This document shows, in pieces, positions 47,785-54,970 of a DNA stretch of 64,000 nucleotides (position 1 is the first letter of the stretch; every line of letters begins with the position of its first letter). Under the pieces are notes generated by a model. That model saw nothing but the letters and a program-made list of their open reading frames with translations. It had not been told where the DNA came from and made no database searches. A program made the translations under genes and the position numbers. Source of the stretch: Tepidicella xavieri (lineage in GTDB: Bacteria > Pseudomonadota > Gammaproteobacteria > Burkholderiales > Burkholderiaceae_C); contig NZ_SNYL01000007.1 in NCBI RefSeq assembly GCF_004363315.1, positions 87,054 to 151,053 of the forward strand, written 5' to 3'.

Positions 47785-48819
47785 TCAGCGCTTGGCCGGC
47801 GGCAGGATGTTGAGCTCTGCCGCCGGCGGCAGCATGGAGCCGTTCCAGACCGCGTTCGGGTCCACGCGGGTGCGGGTGCCAAAAGCGTCGGACACCTGGC
47901 TGGCCATCAGGCTCAGGCGTGCGGGGTTGATCTGGCCAAAGCCTTCGCGGCGGGCGTCGGGGCTGGCGATCACGGAGTCGATGGCCAACTGCAGGCGGCG
48001 GGTTTCCAGCGCCACGTTGATGATGCCGTCGCGGGCCTTGACGGATTCGATGCCCATGGCGGGGTTGGCCATCACTTCCTTGGCGCCTTTGGCAAAAGCC
48101 TTGAGGAAAGCGGTCACGGCCGCCGGGTTTTCCTGGATGAGCTTCGGCGTGGCGATGATCACATTGCCGTACAGCTTCACGCCATGCTCGGCAAAAGGCA
48201 TGATGACCACGTCTTCCGGCTTGACGCCACGGGCTTCCAGGTTGAGCAGCGACGTGAAAGAAAAGCCGGTGATGGCATCGACGTCGCCCCGCACCAGCAT
48301 GGTTTCCCGCAGCGGCGGGTCCATGGAGGTCCAGGTCACGCCCGAGACGTTGTTGGCCTTCTCGAAAATGGGCCAAGCCTTGCGGCCGGCGTCAAAGACG
48401 GGCGCGCCCAGCTTTTTGCCATTCAGATCGGCCGGCGTGCGGATGCCGCTTTTCTTGAGCGCCAGCACCGAAGCCGGGGTGTTGTTGTAGACCATCATCA
48501 CCGCCACCGGCTTGTTCGGCGCGTCGGGGTTGTTGGCGTGGAACTCCATCAAGGCCGCCAGATCCGCCAGGCCCATGTCGTAGGTGCCCGAGGCCACCCG
48601 GGTCACGGTGCCGCTGGAGCCGTTGCCCGAATCGATCGTCACATTCAGGCCGGCATCGCGGAAATAGCCTTTGGCCGCCGGGTGCAGGAACAGCGCCGAT
48701 GGCCCTTCAAAGCGCCAGTCGAGCTGGAATCGGATCGGCGTCTGCGCATGGGCAGGGGCGCCGACGGTCAGGGCGGCAGCCAGCGCGGCGGTGGCTTGCA
48801 GGAAACGACGCTTGTTCAT
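47785..48819 (-). CDS. NMT1/THI5-like ABC substrate-binding protein
   Basis: Periplasmic receptor of the importer, 344 aa. The N terminus NKRRFLQATAALAAALTVGAPAHA is a good twin-arginine signal. The mature part (TPIRFQLDWRFEGPSALFLHPAAKGYF) has the NMT1/THI5-type opening, with a GNGSSGTVTRVASGTYDMGLAD ligand-loop region (quoted in part). Homologues of this type bind taurine, nitrate, riboflavin, pyrimidine or thiamine precursors, and the sequence alone does not decide. Shared operon with ureD hints at a nitrogen compound. Confidence 0.9.
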   Translation of the reverse strand: MNKRRFLQATAALAAALTVGAPAHAQTPIRFQLDWRFEGPSALFLHPAAKGYFRDAGLNVTIDSGNGSSGTVTRVASGTYDMGLADLAALMEFHANNPDAPNKPVAVMMVYNNTPASVLALKKSGIRTPADLNGKKLGAPVFDAGRKAWPIFEKANNVSGVTWTSMDPPLRETMLVRGDVDAITGFSFTSLLNLEARGVKPEDVVIMPFAEHGVKLYGNVIIATPKLIQENPAAVTAFLKAFAKGAKEVMANPAMGIESVKARDGIINVALETRRLQLAIDSVIASPDARREGFGQINPARLSLMASQVSDAFGTRTRVDPNAVWNGSMLPPAAELNILPPAKR

Positions 48820-48931
48820 GTGAACTCCTTGGGTGGACAGGGTGAAACGACACGGCCTTCGCCAGGCTGTTGTCCATGCAGCAAGATCGATGCCAGAAGC
48901 GGGTCGGCGACCGTTTTTTTGAACACAAGGC

Positions 48932-48939
48932 TGTATACA
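48932..48939. promoter_or_regulatory. Minor GntR-type palindrome
   Basis: TGTATACA in the context CTGTATACAAAA shares the centre of the long palindrome at 49170 and lies 113 bp upstream of the binding-protein start. It could be a second, weaker operator of the same regulator. Confidence 0.4.
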
Positions 48940-49169
48940 AAAGGTTTAAGCCATCGCATGAGCGCTCCTTGGCCCAGACTCCCGCTTTCCGACATGCGAC
49001 GCCTTGGTGCATCGGCGCACTGGAAGTGTGCATGAAAAGGACGCATGGCTGCCGCTTCTTTCCCCCGCGAACACTCATGGATAACCCTGATGCCGTGCCG
49101 TTTTCAGGGAGCATAGAAGCGCGTTCGCTGAGCGACTTGGGCATCATGGCGGGGTAATCTGGTGCACAA

Positions 49170-49185
49170 AATTTGTATACAAATT
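49170..49185. promoter_or_regulatory. Perfect 16-bp palindrome, candidate GntR-family operator
   Basis: AATTTGTATACAAATT is a perfect palindrome, unusually AT-rich for this genome, with the GTATAC centre common in GntR/FCD operators. It lies 351 bp upstream of the NitT/TauT-type operon and 102 bp past the end of the malic enzyme gene. No regulator gene is in the window. Confidence 0.55.
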
Positions 49186-49230
49186 ATGGGCACCGCTAGG
49201 GGGAGTCGTTACCGGGATAACCCTGAATGG

Positions 49231-49262
49231 AAAAACCGCCAGCCTTTTCGGGGCTGGCGGTT
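49231..49262 (-). terminator. Rho-independent terminator of maeB
   Basis: AACCGCCAGCC (49234-49244) and GGCTGGCGGTT (49252-49262) form a perfect 11-bp stem with a 7-nt loop. On the minus strand the stem is followed by TTTTT (complement of AAAAA at 49231-49235), 25 bp after the malic enzyme stop. Confidence 0.9.
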
Positions 49263-49286
49263 GGCTGGTGGGCCGTTGGAGCCGGA

Positions 49287-51587
49287 TCAGGCCACGGCTT
49301 GGCAGGCGGCCGCCAGCGCCGTCATGTTCAGCACGCGTCGCACCGTGGCCGCCGGGGTCAGGATGTAAGCCGTGCCGTTGACGCCCATCAGCATGGGGCC
49401 CACGGTCACGCCCCCGCTGGTGGTGGTCTTGAGCACGTTGTAGAGGATGTTGGCCGCATCCAGATTGGGGCAGATCAGCAGGTTGGCCGCGCCGCTGAGG
49501 GTGCTGTCACCGAGGTAGCGTTCGCGGATTTCGGGCTGCAGGGCGGCGTCGCCGTGGAGCTCGCCATCGCATTCGATGCCCGGGTGCCGCGCCACGAACA
49601 GGTCGCGCGCCTCGCGCATCTTGCGCGCCGAGGCGCGTTTGGAGGAGCCGAAGCTGCTGTGCGACAAAAACGCCACTTTCGGCGGAATGCCGAAGCGCTG
49701 CACTTCCTGGGCCGCCATCCAGGCGATTTCGGCCAGCTGCTCGGCGCTTGGGTCCTCGTTGACGTAGGTGTCCGCGATGAACAGTGGGCCCTGCGGGGTC
49801 ATGAGGGCGTTGACGGCGGCGTAGTTGTTGGCGCCCGGTTTCTTGCCCAGGATGCTGTCGATGCGCTCCAGGTGGGTGGTGTAGGTGCCCACCAGGCCGC
49901 AGATCAGCGCGTCGGCATCGCCCAGGCTGAGCATGAGCGAGCCGATGATGGTGTTGGAGCGGCGCACGGCGGCCTTGGCCACTTCGGGGGTGGCGCCGTT
50001 GCGTTTCATCAGCTGGTGGTAGTGCTCCCAATACTGGCGGAAGCGCGGGTCGTCTTCGGGGTTGACGTTTTCCACGTCCACGCCCAGGCGCATGCGCAGG
50101 CCGGCTTTCTCGATGCGGGCGGCAATCACCGCCGGCCGGCCAATCAGGATCGGTCGGGCCAGGTGGTCATCGATGGCCATTTGAGCGGCTCGCAGCGCCC
50201 GCTCGTCTTCGCCGTCGGCGTAGGCCACGCGCTTTTGGGCATCGGGCACCGCCTTGGCGATGTTGAAGATGGGGCGCATCAGGATGCCGGTCTGGTACAC
50301 GAAGCGGCCCAGGCTTTCCTTGTAGGCCTCCATGTCGGCAATGGGGCGCGTGGCCACGCCCGAATCGGCCGCCGCCTTCGCCACGGCGGGGGCGATCTTC
50401 AGGATCAGGCGCGAGTCAAACGGCTTGGGGATGATGTAATCCGGCCCAAACGTCAGCTCCTGCCCCACGTAGGCGCTGGCCACTTCTTCGCTGATGTCGG
50501 CCTTGGCCAGTTCGGCAATCTGCCGCACGCAGGCCAGCTTCATTTCCTCGGTGATCTTGGTGGCGCCACAGTCCAGCGCGCCCCGGAAGATGTACGGGAA
50601 GCACAGCACGTTGTTGACCTGGTTCGGATAGTCCGAGCGGCCGGTGGCGATGATGCAGTCGGGCCGCGCGGCCTTGGCCAGCTCGGGGCGGATTTCCGGT
50701 TCCGGATTGGCCAGCGCCAGAATGATGGGCCGATCGGCCATGGTCTTGACCATCTCCACCGTCAACACGCCGGGGGCGGAGCAGCCGAGGAACACGTCGG
50801 CGCCGCGCACCGCATCGGCCAGGGTGCGGGCATCGGTGGTCTGGCAATAGCGCTGCTTGGACGCATCGAGCTTGCCGGCCTTGGCGTCCTCGCGCTCGCT
50901 GTGGATCACGCCCTTGGAGTCACACACCAGGATGTTGGCCACTTGCACGCCCAGGCCGACCATCACGTCGAGGCAGGCGATGGCCGCCGCCCCGGCGCCC
51001 GAGACGGCCACCTTGACCTGCCGGATGTCTTTGCCCACCAGTTCCAGCCCGTTGAGCAGCGCAGCCGAAGAAATGATGGCCGTGCCGTGCTGGTCGTCGT
51101 GGAAGACCGGGATGTTCATGCGCTCGCGCAGCTTGCGCTCGATGTAGAAGCACTCCGGCGCCTTGATGTCTTCCAGGTTGATGCCGCCCAGCGTGGGTTC
51201 CAGCGCGGCAATGATGTCCACCAGCTTGTCGGGGTCTTTTTCGGCGAGCTCGATGTCGAACACGTCGATGCCGGCGAATTTCTTGAACAGGCAGCCTTTG
51301 CCCTCCATCACCGGCTTGCCAGCCAGCGGGCCGATGTCGCCCAGACCGAGCACGGCTGTGCCGTTGGTCACCACGCCGACCAGGTTGCCACGGCTGGTGT
51401 ACTCGGCGGCCTGGGTCGGGTCGGCCTGGATGGCGAGGCAGGGGTAGGCCACCCCGGGCGAGTAGGCCAGTGAGAGGTCGCGCTGGTTGGACAGCGGCTT
51501 GGTCGGCTGGACCGAGATTTTGCCTTTGTGGGGTGTGCGGTGGTATTCGAGCGCGGCATCGCGCAGGGCTTGTTCAGCGGGGGTCAT
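49287..51587 (-). CDS. maeB: NADP-dependent malic enzyme with phosphotransacetylase-like C-terminal domain
   Basis: Oxidative decarboxylation of malate to pyruvate. The 766-aa protein has the malic enzyme domain at residues ~10-430 ([28 protein letters not shown](P)-fold [15 protein letters not shown]) and a phosphate acetyltransferase-like domain at ~430-760, which is usually regulatory and not catalytic in MaeB. ATG 51587 ([17 protein letters not shown]) is the best start. Length and domains are normal for the long proteobacterial form. Single-gene unit with its own terminator. Confidence 0.95.
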   Translation of the reverse strand: MTPAEQALRDAALEYHRTPHKGKISVQPTKPLSNQRDLSLAYSPGVAYPCLAIQADPTQAAEYTSRGNLVGVVTNGTAVLGLGDIGPLAGKPVMEGKGCLFKKFAGIDVFDIELAEKDPDKLVDIIAALEPTLGGINLEDIKAPECFYIERKLRERMNIPVFHDDQHGTAIISSAALLNGLELVGKDIRQVKVAVSGAGAAAIACLDVMVGLGVQVANILVCDSKGVIHSEREDAKAGKLDASKQRYCQTTDARTLADAVRGADVFLGCSAPGVLTVEMVKTMADRPIILALANPEPEIRPELAKAARPDCIIATGRSDYPNQVNNVLCFPYIFRGALDCGATKITEEMKLACVRQIAELAKADISEEVASAYVGQELTFGPDYIIPKPFDSRLILKIAPAVAKAAADSGVATRPIADMEAYKESLGRFVYQTGILMRPIFNIAKAVPDAQKRVAYADGEDERALRAAQMAIDDHLARPILIGRPAVIAARIEKAGLRMRLGVDVENVNPEDDPRFRQYWEHYHQLMKRNGATPEVAKAAVRRSNTIIGSLMLSLGDADALICGLVGTYTTHLERIDSILGKKPGANNYAAVNALMTPQGPLFIADTYVNEDPSAEQLAEIAWMAAQEVQRFGIPPKVAFLSHSSFGSSKRASARKMREARDLFVARHPGIECDGELHGDAALQPEIRERYLGDSTLSGAANLLICPNLDAANILYNVLKTTTSGGVTVGPMLMGVNGTAYILTPAATVRRVLNMTALAAACQAVA

Positions 51588-51666
51588 GGTCGTCTTTCGG
51601 GCTCTTCGTGGAAACACCCTGCAGGCTCTCACAGGGTAGGTGCCAGTGTAGCGCCCTCAGACGGCT

Positions 51667-52776
51667 TCAGGCGTTGAGCCGCATGCCCGGCGCCGGCGGG
51701 GCGCTGGCCCCCGAGCCGCGCTCGAACGTGACCACATGATCCACCGCGGCCCGAATGCCGATCCACTCGCCGATTTCGTGGTTGTGGTGCGAAGGCACGT
51801 GCACCATCACCGTCTCGCCACTGGCCAGCCGCAGGGTGTAGAGGAATTCGGAGCCGCGAAAGGCTTTGCGCACGATGCGTGCCTTGACCGGGGAGTCGTC
51901 GTCGTGCAGGATGTCGTCGGCCCGCAGCAGCACGTCGCACAGGCCGGCCTCGTAGGCGCTGGGCAGTGGGCATTCCTCCACGTCCTGCAAAGGGCCCAGC
52001 GGGGTTTGCACCACCACGTCTTGGCCGTTCATCAGAATCTGCGCCGGGGTGAACACCCCATGCCCGATGAACTCCGCCACGAAGCGCGTGGCCGGGCGGT
52101 GGTACAGCGCGTAGGCATCTTCCCACTGGTGCAGCGAGCCCTGATGCATGACGCCAATCACATCACCGATGGCAAATGCCTCCAACTGGTCGTGCGTGAC
52201 GAACAAGGCCGTGGCGCCCGCGGCTTTCAGGATGCCCCGGATTTCGTGCGCCAGGCGTTCGCGCAGGTCCACGTCGAGGTTGGAAAAGGGCTCGTCCAGC
52301 AGCAGCAGGCGAGGGCTGGGAGCCAAGGCGCGGGCCAGCGCCACCCGTTGCTGCTGCCCGCCCGAGAGCTCGTGCGGATAACGTGACTGCATGCCGTCCA
52401 GCCCCACCAGGGCCAGCACCTCCTGCACCCGCTGGCGGCGCGCGGCGGCGGCCAAGTGCCGGATGCCGAACGCCACGTTCTGCTCCACGCTCAGGTGGGG
52501 AAACAGCGCATAGTCCTGAAACACCATGCCGATGCGGCGTTGCTCGGGTGGCACATGCCGGCCTGGGCTGCTGACCTCGTCGCCGCCGAGCGTGATCTGG
52601 CCGCCGCTGGCTTTTTCCAGACCGGCCACGGCCCGCAGCAGGGTCGTCTTGCCGCATCCGGACGGGCCGATCAGCACGCCGATGTCGCCGGCATTGAGCC
52701 CGAGCGAAACGTCCCGCACAGCGGGCTGGGCCGCGCCTGGATAATGGACGGACAAGTGGGAAACGGTCAGGAACAT
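51667..52776 (-). CDS. Ferric iron-type ABC transporter ATP-binding protein
   Basis: ATPase of the FbpC/CysA/PotA group, 369 aa. Walker A is GPSGCGKTTLLRA, the signature LSGGQQQRVALARAL, Walker B LLLLDEPFSNLD and H-loop VTHDQLEAFAIGD. A C-terminal TOBE-like regulatory domain (residues ~245-360) follows. It is divergent from the iron-type permease gene, and the shared 42-bp gap carries a Fur-box-like sequence, so ferric iron is the best substrate guess. No binding-protein gene is adjacent. Confidence 0.88.
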   Translation of the reverse strand: MFLTVSHLSVHYPGAAQPAVRDVSLGLNAGDIGVLIGPSGCGKTTLLRAVAGLEKASGGQITLGGDEVSSPGRHVPPEQRRIGMVFQDYALFPHLSVEQNVAFGIRHLAAAARRQRVQEVLALVGLDGMQSRYPHELSGGQQQRVALARALAPSPRLLLLDEPFSNLDVDLRERLAHEIRGILKAAGATALFVTHDQLEAFAIGDVIGVMHQGSLHQWEDAYALYHRPATRFVAEFIGHGVFTPAQILMNGQDVVVQTPLGPLQDVEECPLPSAYEAGLCDVLLRADDILHDDDSPVKARIVRKAFRGSEFLYTLRLASGETVMVHVPSHHNHEIGEWIGIRAAVDHVVTFERGSGASAPPAPGMRLNA

Positions 52777-52790
52777 AAGCCGTCATTGTA

Positions 52791-52809
52791 GATAATGACC
52801 ATTCTCATT
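52791..52809. promoter_or_regulatory. Fur-box-like palindrome
   Basis: GATAATG-AC-CATTCTC is a 7-2-7 palindrome with one mismatch; the 19-bp stretch matches 13 of 19 bases of the GATAATGATAATCATTATC consensus. It lies in the gap between the divergent iron ABC genes, so Fur could repress both. Confidence 0.6.
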
Positions 52810-52818
52810 CACGTTGAC

Positions 52819-54462
52819 ATGAATCAAAACCTTTCCCGCATTGGGGCCCGTCTGGGGGCGTTGCTGGTCCAGGCGGCCATGTTGCTGTTTGCCGCCTTGC
52901 TGGCGTTGCCGGTGCTGGCGCTGGCTGTTTCCTGGCTGCAGTTCGATGCCGAGGCGCTGGACGTGCTGCGCCAGATGGCCGAGACCGTGCTGCCCCACTA
53001 TGTGCGCACCAGTTTGCTGTTGTGCGGGGTGGTGGCCGTGGCGGTGGCGGCGGTGGGCATGGCCACCGCCTGCGCGGTGACGCTGTTCGACTTTCCCGGG
53101 CGGCGTGTGTTCGAATGGGCGCTGCTGCTGCCCTTGGCCATGCCGGCTTATGTGGTGGCCTATGCCTACACCGATTTTTTGCAGTTCTCCGGCCCGTTGC
53201 AGGTGTTTCTGCGCGAGACGTTTGACTGGCGTGGCAGGGTGTTTCCCGAAATCCGCAACGTCTGGGGGGCGGCCTGGGTGTTCACGTTCACCCTCTATCC
53301 CTATGTGTACCTGCTGGCGCGAACGGCCCTGAGCGAGCGGGCCACGCAACTCATGGAGGCGGCCCGCCTGTTGGGTGCTCCGCTGTCCAGGCGCATTCGC
53401 GAAGTGGCTTTGCCGTTGGCGCGGCCGGCCGTGGCCGCCGGGGTGGCGCTGGCCCTCATGGAGACGCTGGCCGACTTTGGCGTGGCAAGCTATTTTGGCA
53501 TCCAGACGTTCACCGCCGGCATCTACAAAGCCTGGTTGGTGATGGACAACCGCACGGCCGCGGCCCAGTTGGCCACGCTGCTGCTGCTGACCGTGGCCGC
53601 GCTGCTGTGGCTGGAGCACCGCGCCCAGCGCCGCATGCGCTTTGCCACGACGCGCGGCGGGCGGGCGCACAGCGCCGAGGCGCAGCCAGTGCGCTTGCGC
53701 GGAGCGGCCCGTTGGGGCGCCTGGGCCGTGTGCGGCCTGCCCGTGCTGTTGGGCTTCGTGCTGCCGGTGGTGTTCATGCTGCGCCCGCTCATCGGCGGTT
53801 GGGAGGAGTTGCCCTGGCGGTCCTTCGCGCAGTGGGCGCGCAACAGCCTGTGGCTGGCCGGTCTGGCTGCAGCGCTGGCCACGCTGGCGGCGCTGGTGCT
53901 GGCCTTTGCCCAGAGGCGCCAGCCCGGCTGGCTCACCCACGGCGTCAACCGGGTGGTGGGACTGGGGTATGCCGTGCCGGGTGCCGTCATCGTGGTGGGC
54001 TTGCTGCTGCCGGTGGGTTGGGTGCAGACGGTCGCGCCCCACAGCAGCGTGGGCTATTGGGTCACGGCCACGGTGCTGGGCATCGTCTGGGCGTATCTGG
54101 TGCGGTTCACGGCGGTGGCGCTGCAGTCGGTGCAGAGCGGCTATGCGCGCATTCCCGCCAGCTTCGACGACTCGGCGCGCATGTTGGGCGTCACGGGTCT
54201 CGGCCTGATGACACAGGTGCACTGGCCGCTGCTGCGACGCTCCATCATGGCGGCCGCCCTGCTGGTGTTCGTGGACGTGATGAAGGAATTGCCCGCCACC
54301 CTGGTGCTGCGTCCCTTCAACAGCGACACCCTGGCCGTGGTGACTTACCAGCTCGCCCGCGACGAACGCCTGGGCGAAGCGGCCCTGCCGGCCTTGACGC
54401 TGGTGCTCGTCGGGCTGATTCCGGTGATCTTGCTCAGCCGCACGCTGCGCAGCAAAGCATGA
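52819..54462 (+). CDS. Ferric iron-type ABC transporter permease
   Basis: Two-domain permease of the FbpB/SfuB type, 547 aa, with about 12 membrane spans in two homologous halves, each with an EAA-like loop (ARLLGAPLSRRIREVALPLARPAV and ARMLGVTGLGLMTQVHWPLLRRSI, quoted in part). The ATG 52819 (MNQNLSRIGARLGALL) is preferred over ATG 52795, which lies inside the Fur-box-like sequence. It pairs with the divergent ATPase gene. tRNA-Arg lies 10 bp after the stop, on the other strand. Confidence 0.88.
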   Translation: MNQNLSRIGARLGALLVQAAMLLFAALLALPVLALAVSWLQFDAEALDVLRQMAETVLPHYVRTSLLLCGVVAVAVAAVGMATACAVTLFDFPGRRVFEWALLLPLAMPAYVVAYAYTDFLQFSGPLQVFLRETFDWRGRVFPEIRNVWGAAWVFTFTLYPYVYLLARTALSERATQLMEAARLLGAPLSRRIREVALPLARPAVAAGVALALMETLADFGVASYFGIQTFTAGIYKAWLVMDNRTAAAQLATLLLLTVAALLWLEHRAQRRMRFATTRGGRAHSAEAQPVRLRGAARWGAWAVCGLPVLLGFVLPVVFMLRPLIGGWEELPWRSFAQWARNSLWLAGLAAALATLAALVLAFAQRRQPGWLTHGVNRVVGLGYAVPGAVIVVGLLLPVGWVQTVAPHSSVGYWVTATVLGIVWAYLVRFTAVALQSVQSGYARIPASFDDSARMLGVTGLGLMTQVHWPLLRRSIMAAALLVFVDVMKELPATLVLRPFNSDTLAVVTYQLARDERLGEAALPALTLVLVGLIPVILLSRTLRSKA

Positions 54463-54472
54463 TCGAGTGGAC

Positions 54473-54547
54473 TGGCCCCCCCGACAGGAATCGAACCTGT
54501 ATTTGCCGCTTAGGAGGCGGCCGTTCTATCCATTGAACTACGGCGGG
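54473..54547 (-). tRNA. tRNA-Arg(CCT)
   Basis: A 75-nt cloverleaf including CCA on the minus strand. D stem GTTC/GAAC, anticodon stem GCCGC/GCGGC with loop CTCCTAA giving anticodon CCT (AGG codons), and T arm ACAGG-TTCGATT-CCTGT are perfect. The acceptor strands CCCGCCG and CGGGGGG pair except for a G-G at position 4:69 (54544 and 54480), which is unusual. Confidence 0.9.
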
Positions 54548-54970
54548 TTCCTGGTGCGTGGCGCTGCAATGTGCCGGCGTTTCCTCTGAGACGCTGGACG
54601 ATGCATGGATGATGCCTATGCGTGGCCGAGGGCATGTAGTCTATCGCAAGACGTTGTCGGTGGACGCGTGCAAGCCGCCAGTGCGCGGACAGGGCAGGCA
54701 TTACCCAGGCTCCTGTGGGCCGCGATGGCCGCGCTCGACCCGGTTTCGCCCCGCGGCCTTGGCCGCATACAGCGCCGCATCGGCCCGGGAGACGAGCGTC
54801 GCCGGGTCGTCGCCTCGTGCATAGCCGGCGACGCCATCCTCCAGCGGCTCTTGGCGCTCAATCGGGCATGTGCCGCTGGTTAACATGCCAAGCCGTGCGC
54901 AGCATCCGTGGCACAACCCGTTGCTGCCATGGACAACCTGGGTTAGGCAGGCTGGTTGCCCCGATGGCGG
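54548..54970. other. 423-bp intergenic region with gene remnant
   Basis: Between tRNA-Arg and tamB. Apart from the GGDEF remnant at 54701-54835 nothing gene-like is seen. Codon pattern and homology stop abruptly on both sides, as expected of decayed DNA. Confidence 0.7.
54701..54835 (-). pseudogene. C-terminal remnant of a GGDEF (diguanylate cyclase) gene
   Basis: The minus-strand frame reads GVAGYARGDDPATLVSRADA followed by ALYAAKAAGRNRVERG before a TAA at 54701-54703. This is the last ~40 residues of a GGDEF domain. The GGDEF signature half and everything before it are missing; the frame upstream of Gly (54835) has no homology. No start or ribosome-binding site. It must be a decayed fragment left by a deletion or recombination next to tRNA-Arg. 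Confidence 0.8.

Larger units (their letters stand above)
48820..49286. other. 467-bp intergenic region
   Basis: Between the start of the NitT/TauT-type operon and the end of the malic enzyme gene, both on the minus strand. It contains two TGTATACA-centred palindromes and the malic enzyme terminator. No open frame here resembles a gene. Confidence 0.7.

Noticed and set aside
49227..51473. 748-codon plus-strand open frame opposite maeB
   Set aside because: Antisense of a conserved malic enzyme gene; no recognisable domain.
54615..54861. 81-codon minus-strand frame overlapping the GGDEF remnant
   Set aside because: Different frame from the one showing GGDEF homology; no features of a protein.
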